Assembly (NCBI GenBank): GCA_016284235.1
Contig: JAEEOK010000009.1
Coordinates: forward strand, 1 to 62,471
Reading direction: 5' to 3'
Length of the DNA: 62,471 nucleotides
Source: Succinivibrionaceae bacterium
GTDB taxonomy: Bacteria > Pseudomonadota > Gammaproteobacteria > Enterobacterales > Succinivibrionaceae
The notes under the pieces were generated by a model, which saw only the letters and a program-made list of their open reading frames with translations, searched no databases and was not told the origin of the DNA. The stretch's first letter is position 1. Each line of letters starts with the position of its first letter. A program made the position numbers and the translations under genes. Shown in pieces: positions 29,384-37,147 of the stretch.

Positions 29384-29827
29384 TCAGTCCCTAACAGTCG
29401 GAAGTCCTTCCTGCTGCCAGACAAACATACCGCCATGAAGGGCAAAAACTGACTTAAATCCAATTTTAAGCAGTTCATTACCCAATTCATATGTTCTTGT
29501 TCCGTCCTTGTCTACAATGACAGCCGGACGGGTCTTATCCCTGGAGGCATTGCCCAGATTATTATTTAAAATGTCAGATTCAATTACATTCAAAGCACCT
29601 GGCAGATGTCCGAGAGCAAAATCCTCATTTGAACGAACATCAAGTATCAGAGCATTATCTCTATTAATCTTTTCTGCTACTTCCATAGGAGAAAGCATGC
29701 CCACCCTGGAAAGTTTCATTTTAATAGTGTTAACCACAGCGACGTACAATGATACAAGAAAGACTGCTACTAAAATATAGTGGTTTAGCACAAAATCAAG
29801 AAAACTTAATTGAACTTCTGGTTGCAT
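29384..29827 (-). CDS. yibN: YibN-type membrane-anchored rhodanese-like protein
   Basis: A 147-residue protein with an N-terminal transmembrane helix (about 12-33) and one cytoplasmic rhodanese domain (LDVRSNEDFALGHLPGALNV). The usual active-site Cys loop reads VIVDKDGTRTY, with Asp where Cys is expected; E. coli YibN has the same feature, so it is probably not a sulfurtransferase. The ATG at 29827 has an AGG upstream. It is upstream of secB, its usual neighbour. Confidence 0.88.
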   Translation of the reverse strand: MQPEVQLSFLDFVLNHYILVAVFLVSLYVAVVNTIKMKLSRVGMLSPMEVAEKINRDNALILDVRSNEDFALGHLPGALNVIESDILNNNLGNASRDKTRPAVIVDKDGTRTYELGNELLKIGFKSVFALHGGMFVWQQEGLPTVRD

Positions 29828-29913
29828 AAACAAAACCTAATATAATAAACACGCATTTGCGCCCGGTAACTTTAGGAATGAAAACGAATCGGTGTTTCCT
29901 TTACAAACCGCAC

Positions 29914-30155
29914 TTGACATCATCCCTGCCTGAAGGCGGGGGATTCCTACTAGTTTCCACAGCAAGCTGCAGGATGCTCTCGGTGGGTTCTTGCTGCTGA
30001 CCGACAATACGGTTCACTTCACAAGTACTACGGCTATGCCCTAGCCTGATTTGCCGTCATTGAGAAAGCTGAAGTCTATCTCTGCTGGCGAGGAAGATTA
30101 TACCTAATTTTATGCCTTATATCCACGCCCTGAAGGACGCTGTTTTACGGCACGA
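29914..30155 (-). mobile_element. IS200/IS605-derived element without tnpB, copy 1
   Basis: A non-coding element of about 242 bases, read left-to-right on the minus strand. The left end is CGTGCCGTAAAAC, then a GCGTCCTTCAGGGCG hairpin and ATAAGGCATAAAATTAGGTAT (a promoter-like stretch). The right end has a GCC-TTCA-GGC-type hairpin followed by GATGTCAA. These ends are characteristic of tnpB-carrying IS605/IS1341-type elements, whose right end encodes the guide (omega/re) RNA scaffold. No transposase or tnpB remains. A second copy, similar along the whole length, lies inverted at 36797-37030. The neighbours are yibN and tldD. Confidence 0.75.
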
Positions 30156-30181
30156 TTAGATAAAAACAGAAACCAGACAAC

Positions 30182-30211
30182 AAAAAAAGAGTGAAAACAG
30201 CATTTCCACTC
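30182..30211 (-). terminator. Rho-independent terminator after tldD
   Basis: Minus strand: GAGTGGAAA can pair with TTTTCACTC around a 5-base loop (one G-T pair), followed by seven T. It lies just after the tldD stop. Confidence 0.85.
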
Positions 30212-30237
30212 CCGTAATCAATTATTAGAACTTCTGA

Positions 30238-31686
30238 TTAAGACTTTGTTCCGCCTACTGTGATGGAATCAATCTTCAATGTCGGTATTCCAATTCCCAC
30301 TCTTACGCGCTGACCCTTCTTACCGCATGCACCGAGTCCCGGATCGAAAGCAAGATCATTGCCTACCATGGAAATATTGCTCATCACCTTTATTGCATCT
30401 CCAATCAGCGTTGCACTCTTAATAGGCACCGTAACCTTTCCGTTTTCTATCATGTAGGCCTCATCAGTTTCAAAAATAAACTGTCCGCTGGTTGTATCAA
30501 CCTGCCCGCCTGCAAAATCCACAGCATAAACACCGTGCTTGACTGAAGATATTATTTCTTCAGGCTCCGACTCTCCCGGCATCATATAGGTATTGGTCAT
30601 ACGGGTTATAGGAATACAGCTGTAGGACATTCTTCTTCCATTTCCGGTTGATGTGGTTCCCATCAAGGATGCGTTATGTCTGTCATACATGAAAGATGTA
30701 ACAATTCCATTCTCAATCAAAACATTGCGTCTGGTCCTGTTTCCCTCATCATCTATATTTAGCGAACCCGGTGAACCCGGAATCGTTCCGTCATCTACAA
30801 CTGTGCAGAACGGTGATGATACCTTCTGACCCATCATTTTGGAAAACAAAGAGGTATTCTTTCGGCATGAATCACCTTCGAGACCGTGACCTACCGCCTC
30901 ATGAATAAGAACTCCGGATTTTCCTGATGCCAAAACAACAGTCATAGGACCTGCAGGAGCTTCGACTGACTCCAGTTTGACAAGTGCCTGCCTGATTGCA
31001 TCATCAACATAGAACATAGCTCTTGTTGTATTGCCAACCGGTTCAAAGAAGAAGTCAAAACTGCCCCTGGTGCCTCCGCCTGCACCGCCCGATTCTCTTC
31101 TGCCGTTCTTTTCAACTACAACACTGCAGCGAAGGCTGATCAGCGGTCTTATATCAGCCGCCAGGGTTCCGTCTGTAGCAGCAACCAGAACATATCTGAA
31201 TGATCCTGAAATACTGGCACTGAACTGACGAACCAGAGGACTGCTGTCTCTGGCATACTTGTCCATATCCTGGAGCAATTTAATCTTCAAAGTCCGATCA
31301 AGACTTTCAAGGGGGTTGACATCCTTATACAGATCATTGCCATCAACTCCGGCAAAAACCGGCACCGCTGCATCCTGTCCTATTCTGCTGATGCTTCTCG
31401 CGGATTTAACACTCTGTCTTATGGCATTCGCAGAAACTTCATCGGAATATGCCAGACTGCTCTTTTCGCCAGAAACGGCTCGCACACCCAGGCCCTGAGA
31501 AATATGAAAATTTCCGTTCTTGACCGTACTTTCATCAATCATCCACGACTCATGCATAGTATGCTGGATATATATATCACCAAAATCCAGATCTGAATGG
31601 TTAAGATTACCTAAAGCCTTATGCAAATCATCAAATTCAAGTTCTGCAGGATGCAGAACTTTTTCAGCTACTTTTTCCAAAATCAT
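30238..31686 (-). CDS. tldD: Metalloprotease TldD
   Basis: A 482-residue TldD/PmbA-family protease. The zinc motif HEAVGH (HExxxH) is near residues 262-267, and the Cys in LGACGKKGQ near the C-terminus is the third metal ligand expected for TldD. TldD works with TldE in the cytoplasm to degrade unfolded peptides and mature some modified peptides. No tldE is in the window. The ATG at 31686 follows AGGTGA by 8 bases; an upstream GTG overlaps that site. Confidence 0.95.
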   Translation of the reverse strand: MILEKVAEKVLHPAELEFDDLHKALGNLNHSDLDFGDIYIQHTMHESWMIDESTVKNGNFHISQGLGVRAVSGEKSSLAYSDEVSANAIRQSVKSARSISRIGQDAAVPVFAGVDGNDLYKDVNPLESLDRTLKIKLLQDMDKYARDSSPLVRQFSASISGSFRYVLVAATDGTLAADIRPLISLRCSVVVEKNGRRESGGAGGGTRGSFDFFFEPVGNTTRAMFYVDDAIRQALVKLESVEAPAGPMTVVLASGKSGVLIHEAVGHGLEGDSCRKNTSLFSKMMGQKVSSPFCTVVDDGTIPGSPGSLNIDDEGNRTRRNVLIENGIVTSFMYDRHNASLMGTTSTGNGRRMSYSCIPITRMTNTYMMPGESEPEEIISSVKHGVYAVDFAGGQVDTTSGQFIFETDEAYMIENGKVTVPIKSATLIGDAIKVMSNISMVGNDLAFDPGLGACGKKGQRVRVGIGIPTLKIDSITVGGTKS

Positions 31687-31788
31687 TATAATTTTCACCT
31701 GAACGGTCAGTTAACTCACAGTCGGTGATTATAACAGGCCGTGAAAAAAGGTAATGTTAATACAAACACAGATTTAGCCATAGGCTGA

Positions 31789-31989
31789 ATTGCTGTCCCG
31801 TCATCCCTGCAAAGAAAGATATGCACTGATCCGGATACAGTTTTCCGTAAAAAAATTTTGGCGGTTATGCTAAAGAATGGTGTTGATCCTGAAATTTTCA
31901 GGGATTGGCAATTTTATCTGCCGTGTTCAAAATATAGACAAATTCTTGAAAATGCAGATTTGTATATGTGGTACCGGCACTTTTGTTAA
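31789..31989 (+). pseudogene. Short orphan reading frame between tldD and rng
   Basis: An open frame of about 66 codons with no upstream start; its first ATG is at 31867, leaving 40 residues (includes PEIFRDWQFYLPCSKYRQIL). There is no good ribosome site. The amino-acid make-up looks coding rather than random, so it may be the tail of a lost gene, but I do not recognise the family. In E. coli this position, between rng and tldD, holds the large gene yhdP on the opposite strand; this fragment does not look like YhdP. Confidence 0.25.
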
Positions 31990-32042
31990 ACAGAGCTTTT
32001 TTCAGTTTCTGAAGTTGAAAACACCGCAGAAAAACCACCTTT

Positions 32043-33512
32043 TCACATCATAACAACGTCAAACTGCTCCTGACCATACAGAGGTTCGGCATGAACCTGG
32101 ATCTGCCTGCCCAGAAAAACCTCAAGCTCTGCAAGATAATGCTGAGAATCATTGTTCAAAGCCTCAGCCACTTCCTTCGATGCATAAACAACGTATTTTT
32201 CCACGTTGAATGATTTATGAACTCTGGTAACCTCTCTGAGAATTTCCGAGCATACAGTATCTACACTCTTGATCCTGCCCCTGCCTTTGCATACCGGGCA
32301 GTCACAGCACAGGATATGTCCAAGACTCTCTCTTGTTCTTTTTCTTGTCATTTCAACAAGACCAAGATGAGAAAAACCGTTTATTGAAGTTTTATCCCTG
32401 TCATGAGAAAGAGCAGACTCCAGCGCCGACAGAACTCTTCTGCGGTGATCCTCGCTCTGCATATCAATAAAATCAATAATTATGATACCGCCCAGATTTC
32501 TCAGTCTCAACTGACGGGCAATGGCTTTGGTTGCCTCTATATTGGTATTAAAGATTGTTTCTTCCTGATTGCGATGTCCTACAAATGCACCCGTATTGAT
32601 GTCTATTGTGGTCATAGCCTCTGTCTGATCGATAATCAGATATCCGCCGGACTTCAACTGAACCTTGCGCTCCAGAGCCTTCTGTATTTCGGATTCAACA
32701 TCATACATATCAAAAAGCGGGGCCAGTCCCTCATATAAATCTATGCAGTCAGCAACCTCGGGAATAAACTCTTTGCAAAACTTCCTAAGTTCATCGCATG
32801 TTTCCCTGGAATCAATGCGTATTTTATCTATGTGAGAACCGACAAAATCGCGAAGTAGTCTGAATGCTAGAGGAAGATCCTCATAAAGAACCGCGCAGTC
32901 CTTGGTTTCCTTACGGCGCTGTTTTATCTGATTCCAAACATATTTTAGAAATGAAGCATCCTGTTCAAGCTCCCTTTCAGATACTCCCTCCGCTGCAGTT
33001 CTGACAATAAAACCGCCGTCAGAATCAATATATTTCTCAACGCATACTTTCAGGCGTTCTCTTTCCTCTTCAGAGTGAATTTTCTGCGAGACACCAATAT
33101 GCGCACTGCCCGGCATAAAGACCAGATAACGGGAAGGAAGAGTAATATCTGTGGTAAGCCTTGCTCCCTTAGTTCCGATAGGATCCTTAACCACCTGAAC
33201 AATAATATGCTGACCCTGACTTACAAGTTTTGCAATATCCTGAACCTGAAAGTGTTCTTTTTCTTCAGGATTGACGCATTCAGTATGCGGAACTATATCA
33301 GATGCATGAAGAAACGCAGCCTTATCCATTCCTATATCAACAAAGGCCGCCTGCATTCCGGGAAGTATTCTTGTAATCTTGCCTTTGTAAATATTGCCCA
33401 CCATACCGAGTTTAGTCTGACGCTCAACATGAACTTCCTGCAGAAGTCCGTGCTCAACCAGAGCCACTCTGGTCTCAACCGGAGTAACATTAACAAGCAA
33501 TTCAACCGACAT
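32043..33512 (-). CDS. rng: Ribonuclease G
   Basis: A 489-residue RNase E/G-family endoribonuclease that matures the 5' end of 16S rRNA and decays some mRNAs. An N-terminal S1 domain (GNIYKGKITRILPGMQAAFVD) is followed by the RNase H-like and catalytic DNase I-like domains, with TIDINTGAFVG and IIIDFIDM carrying the Mg-binding Asp residues. The zinc-link CPVCKGRG follows. It lacks the long C-terminal scaffold of RNase E, hence RNase G. The ATG at 33512 has GGAGG about 10 bases upstream; a longer in-frame start is less likely. Confidence 0.96.
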   Translation of the reverse strand: MSVELLVNVTPVETRVALVEHGLLQEVHVERQTKLGMVGNIYKGKITRILPGMQAAFVDIGMDKAAFLHASDIVPHTECVNPEEKEHFQVQDIAKLVSQGQHIIVQVVKDPIGTKGARLTTDITLPSRYLVFMPGSAHIGVSQKIHSEEERERLKVCVEKYIDSDGGFIVRTAAEGVSERELEQDASFLKYVWNQIKQRRKETKDCAVLYEDLPLAFRLLRDFVGSHIDKIRIDSRETCDELRKFCKEFIPEVADCIDLYEGLAPLFDMYDVESEIQKALERKVQLKSGGYLIIDQTEAMTTIDINTGAFVGHRNQEETIFNTNIEATKAIARQLRLRNLGGIIIIDFIDMQSEDHRRRVLSALESALSHDRDKTSINGFSHLGLVEMTRKRTRESLGHILCCDCPVCKGRGRIKSVDTVCSEILREVTRVHKSFNVEKYVVYASKEVAEALNNDSQHYLAELEVFLGRQIQVHAEPLYGQEQFDVVMM

Positions 33513-33566
33513 GAAAAAAAAGCCTCCGATGCAGATATTCAAATACCCGCAAACTGTCTTACAAAA

Positions 33567-34208
33567 CTAGAAAAGAGCATCCAGGCCGAAACCGGTGACG
33601 GCAGGTGAAGAGACTGGAAATATCCCGTAGCTTGCAAGCATAAGTGCAGTCTCCTCCATAGGAAGTCCGACAACATTGCTGAAGGAGCCGTTACAGTTTG
33701 CAACAAATTTACCGCCTTCTCCCTGAATGGCATAGGCACCGGCCTTATCCATAGGTTCACCGGTTGCACAGTAGGCTTCTATCTGAGCAGGAGAAAGCTG
33801 CTTGAAAGTGATCTCCGTTGTAACAATATCTGATGCTGTAGAACCGTAACCGTTGGTAAAGGCAAAAGCCGTTGCCACCTGATGAACTCTTCCGGAAAGG
33901 AGTCTGAGGATCCGTACAGCATCCTCATAATTTCCGGGTTTGCCTATAATTTTATTATCAAGAATTACTACCGTGTCCGCACCAAGAGTCGGACAGCATC
34001 CGCTCATGCTGAAGCCGGTCCTGCTTTTGGTCTCAGCCATACGCTGGACATATCCTAGGGGAAGTTCAAACGGTCTTACTGTTTCATCTATCTGCGGTCT
34101 GACTATGCTGAAACAAAAACCGGCATTCCTCAGAAGCTGCTGACGGCGCGGAGAAGCGGAAGCGAGACAAAAAGAAGCATTAGAACTGACTGTTGGTATT
34201 TCTGACAT
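33567..34208 (-). CDS. maf: Maf-family nucleoside triphosphate pyrophosphatase (YhdE type)
   Basis: A 213-residue cytoplasmic house-cleaning enzyme. LASASPRRQQLL (about 16-27), the GADTVV core with its catalytic Asp, and DKAGAYAIQG are the hallmark motifs. The Maf branch next to mreD and rng (E. coli yhdE) hydrolyses dTTP and UTP; that specificity is inferred from context. It overlaps the end of mreD by 29 bases and lies in the conserved mreBCD-maf-rng order. Confidence 0.95.
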   Translation of the reverse strand: MSEIPTVSSNASFCLASASPRRQQLLRNAGFCFSIVRPQIDETVRPFELPLGYVQRMAETKSRTGFSMSGCCPTLGADTVVILDNKIIGKPGNYEDAVRILRLLSGRVHQVATAFAFTNGYGSTASDIVTTEITFKQLSPAQIEAYCATGEPMDKAGAYAIQGEGGKFVANCNGSFSNVVGLPMEETALMLASYGIFPVSSPAVTGFGLDALF

Positions 34209-34683
34209 GTCGAAACCTCATTAAAAACCCGAGTGATACCCAGAGTACAGGCCAGAAAATCATATCCGATACACAGGAAAGGATCGTGTGATAATCGATA
34301 AAAGCCAGGCCGAAGAGATGTTCTAACCAGAAAGTGACAATCTGCCCTACAAATGAAATTATGGCAATGGATACCGACTGCTGAAGAAGAGAGTAAGTTT
34401 CAAGCTTGGAAAAAGCCGAAGTCAGCATGAAAAACATAAGAGAAAACGCAAAGGCCTTGATTCCAAGTGTACTTCCCACAAGAAGATCAAGCAGTAAACC
34501 GGCCATAAAACCGTGTCCGACATTTACCATCCGCGGGATCTTCACAGCCCAGAACATAGCTGTCAGGAGAAGTATATTCGGATAGAAATACTTAAGCACG
34601 GCGGGAGGCTCTATCAGATTAAGGATGAGTGCCACAAACAGCGAACCGTAAACCATAAGAAAGGTTAAGAAGTTACCGTACAA
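34180..34683 (-). CDS. mreD: Rod shape-determining protein MreD
   Basis: A 167-residue inner-membrane protein with about five hydrophobic helices, part of the elongasome with MreB, MreC, RodA and PBP2. The hydrophobic profile, size and overlap with mreC and maf identify it. Sequence conservation in this family is low, so context carries much of the call. Confidence 0.93.
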   Translation of the reverse strand: MYGNFLTFLMVYGSLFVALILNLIEPPAVLKYFYPNILLLTAMFWAVKIPRMVNVGHGFMAGLLLDLLVGSTLGIKAFAFSLMFFMLTSAFSKLETYSLLQQSVSIAIISFVGQIVTFWLEHLFGLAFIDYHTILSCVSDMIFWPVLWVSLGFLMRFRHVRNTNSQF

Positions 34684-35575
34684 GAGACACCCCGTGGTTT
34701 TTTATATAATTGATACTCTCAAGTCCCATGTTCTGACCATTAGGCGTAAAATATTCAGAAGGCCACATCAGAAGAACATAGCGAATCCTGTTTAAGTCTT
34801 CTATAGGACGGGCTTTGACCTCGGCAAAACCGGTTCCGTTGTCAGCGGAATACTCCACCACTCTTGCAACAGGATATCCCCTCGGAAATTTGCCACCCAG
34901 ACCGGAAGTGACTAGAAGATCGCCGACCTTGATATCCACATTTCTTGGCAAATCATCCATAATCAGCATATCAACCTGACCCGTGCCGCTGGCAATACCT
35001 CTGATGTCATTTCTAATATTTCTGACCGGAATGGAATGTTTTCTGTCCGATATGAGAATAGCCCTGCTCATATTCGGTGATACATCGGTAATCTGACCGA
35101 TAATTCCATCCTCACCGATAAGAGGCTGCCCCTCATACACACCGGCAAGCTTCCCCTTGTTTATAACAATACGCTGCTCAAAAGGATCTGTTGCCACACT
35201 CATAATCTCAGCAACCTCGACTCTTGAATCTGACTGAATCGGAGAACCCAGAAGCGCCCTTAACTTCTCGTTCTCCTGCTTCATCTGAGCATACTTGAGC
35301 AGCTCACCCTTGAGGATCATAAGAGTTTCCTGGAGTCTGCGGTTGTCCTCCACAAGCTGATATCTTGTTCGCATCTGCTGATGCAGCGCCGAGGTGAGTA
35401 CAGAAGGAGTATTGGCAACTGAGTATAAAGGACCCATAAGAGTATCAACAGATACTCTTATTTCCTTTGAAATGTGAAGACTCGTATCGGCCAGCACCAA
35501 TCCGATGGACAGAAGTGCAGCTACGAAAAAACGATAGGAAGGAGGAATTCCCCGATACTGATCCTGCTGTTTCAT
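34673..35575 (-). CDS. mreC: Rod shape-determining protein MreC
   Basis: A 300-residue bitopic protein with one membrane helix (about 13-30), a coiled coil (about 65-112, rich in Leu, Gln and Glu) and two periplasmic beta-barrel domains containing KGKLAGVYEGQPLIG and VTSGLGGKFPRGYPVA, both typical of MreC. It links the MreB filament to the wall-synthesis enzymes. It overlaps mreD by 11 bases. Confidence 0.96.
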   Translation of the reverse strand: MKQQDQYRGIPPSYRFFVAALLSIGLVLADTSLHISKEIRVSVDTLMGPLYSVANTPSVLTSALHQQMRTRYQLVEDNRRLQETLMILKGELLKYAQMKQENEKLRALLGSPIQSDSRVEVAEIMSVATDPFEQRIVINKGKLAGVYEGQPLIGEDGIIGQITDVSPNMSRAILISDRKHSIPVRNIRNDIRGIASGTGQVDMLIMDDLPRNVDIKVGDLLVTSGLGGKFPRGYPVARVVEYSADNGTGFAEVKARPIEDLNRIRYVLLMWPSEYFTPNGQNMGLESINYIKNHGVSLVR

Positions 35576-35627
35576 TATTCTCCTCCGGGTGAGTAAAAGT
35601 CAGTCCGGTTAAACTGCGTTTAAACTG

Positions 35628-36674
35628 CTACTCACCCTGAAAAATATCGCGCTGAGCCTTGGTAAGCATTTCAATCGCCTTGCCGCCGCCTCTTGCAACA
35701 CAAGTTAGAGGATCCTCAGCCACTACCACAGGAAGACCTGTCTGCTCTGCAAGCAAAGTAGTAATACCGTGAAGCAGTGCTCCGCCACCGGTAAGAACAA
35801 TACCTCTTTCACTGATATCAGCAGAAAGTTCAGGAGGACATGCATCAAGGGCGACCTTAACAGCAGCCACAATGGTTGCAAGAGACTGAGAAAGAGCTTC
35901 CCTGACATGTTCAGAACTTATCTGAATCTGGGCAGGAATACCGTCAAGATGACGGCCGCGCACATCAAGAAACTTAACGTCTTCCTTTCCAGAGCTGTAA
36001 GCTGTTCCAATCTGCTCCTTAATTCTTTCAGCAGTCTGCTCGCCGATGGAAACTTTCATATTTTTCTTTATATAGGTAGCGATGTCATCATTGAAGCGAT
36101 CACCGCCGATCTTCACAGACTGCGCGTAAACCATACCGCTGAGAGAAATAATGGCTATATCCGTAGTACCGCCGCCTATATCTACAACCATAGATCCTGT
36201 TGCCTCAGCTACAGGAAGATCAGCTCCAAGTGCAGCCGCCATCGGTTCATCAATAACATAAACCTCTGTAGCTCCTGCATTTTCAGCAGCACGCTTAATA
36301 GCCTGACGTTCAACCTTGGATGCCTTGCCTGGAACACTGATAAGAATTTTAGGATCCGGTGTAAAAAATCCTTTACCGTGAACAGTCTTAAGAAAATACT
36401 TCAGCATTTTTTCAGTGTAATCAACATCTGCGATCACACCATCCTTCATAGGACGTATTGTCTCAATAGAATTAGGAGTTCTGCCAAGCATTTTCTTGGC
36501 CTCCTTTCCTACAGCAACAACGTATCCGTGCTTTGACTCCTTGTCATGGCGAACTGCTACCACTGTCGGTTCATTCAGCACAATACCCTTTCCTTTTACG
36601 TATATGAGGGTATTAGCAGTACCTAGATCTATCGAGATCTCATTGTTGAACATATTGCTCAAAAATTTAAACAT
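35628..36674 (-). CDS. mreB: Rod shape-determining actin homologue MreB
   Basis: A 348-residue bacterial actin. [18 protein letters not shown] (phosphate 1 loop), [11 protein letters not shown] (phosphate 2) and [11 protein letters not shown] (adenosine) are all present, and the N-terminal FKFLSNMF is the usual amphipathic membrane helix. It directs lateral wall synthesis, so the cell is probably rod-shaped or curved. The region upstream (36675-36755) must hold its promoter; a TACAAT -10-like element is visible but no good -35. Confidence 0.98.
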   Translation of the reverse strand: MFKFLSNMFNNEISIDLGTANTLIYVKGKGIVLNEPTVVAVRHDKESKHGYVVAVGKEAKKMLGRTPNSIETIRPMKDGVIADVDYTEKMLKYFLKTVHGKGFFTPDPKILISVPGKASKVERQAIKRAAENAGATEVYVIDEPMAAALGADLPVAEATGSMVVDIGGGTTDIAIISLSGMVYAQSVKIGGDRFNDDIATYIKKNMKVSIGEQTAERIKEQIGTAYSSGKEDVKFLDVRGRHLDGIPAQIQISSEHVREALSQSLATIVAAVKVALDACPPELSADISERGIVLTGGGALLHGITTLLAEQTGLPVVVAEDPLTCVARGGGKAIEMLTKAQRDIFQGE

Positions 36675-36755
36675 CTTCTAATTCCAAATTTACTGAAATT
36701 GTTGGGGTAATCAAAAATTGTCGGTATTGTAACATATTGATAAGAATTAACCGAA

Positions 36756-36789
36756 TAAAAATAAAAAAAGGAATTCAACAAATTCCTTT
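36756..36789 (-). terminator. Rho-independent terminator upstream of mreB (end of the msh transcript)
   Basis: Minus strand: AAAGGAATT pairs with AATTCCTTT around a 5-base loop, followed by a T-rich tail. It stops transcripts arriving from mshQ before mreB. The IS605-derived copy 2 lies between mshQ and this terminator. Confidence 0.75.
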
Positions 36790-36796
36790 AATCTGA

Positions 36797-37030
36797 TCGT
36801 GCCGTAAAACCGCGTCCTTCAGGGCGGGGATATAAGGCATAAAATTAGGTATAGACTTCTTGCTGACAGAGATGACTTCGGCTTTCTCGATAGCGGCAAA
36901 CCAGACCGGGGCACAGCAAAGCTTGTGAAGTGAACCGTATTGCCGGTCAGCAGCGTGAAACCGCCAAGGGCAACCTGCAGCATGGGGAACCGTCAGGAAT
37001 CCTCAGCCTTCAGGCAGAGAAGGATGTCAA
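36797..37030 (+). mobile_element. IS200/IS605-derived element without tnpB, copy 2
   Basis: A non-coding element of about 234 bases. Starting TCGTGCCGTAAAAC, it has a CGTCCTTCAGGGCG hairpin, ATAAGGCATAAAATTAGGTAT, a shared middle part (TTGTGAAGTGAACCGTATTG) and a right end CCTTCAGGCAGAGAAGGATGTCAA-like stretch (37007-37030). It matches copy 1 (29914-30155) in inverted orientation. The right-end hairpin is more degraded than in copy 1. Bases downstream of GTCAA (37031 on) are where the guide part of a reRNA would be. From 37031 to 37147 there is only a small AGCGGC/GCCGCT hairpin. Confidence 0.75.
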
Positions 37031-37147
37031 CTAATGCAGTATTTAAATCATCAGTTCATTCAGCGGCCAAAAAATGCAGAGCCGCTGCCGACACCTAATA
37101 AATCAAGTCAAACGGCGTATGTTTGCCAAAATGCAACATCGTTTCAG

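Noticed and set aside
35769-36536. 255-residue plus-strand open frame
   Set aside because: It is antisense to mreB, an unambiguous gene; the frame is a by-product of its codon use.
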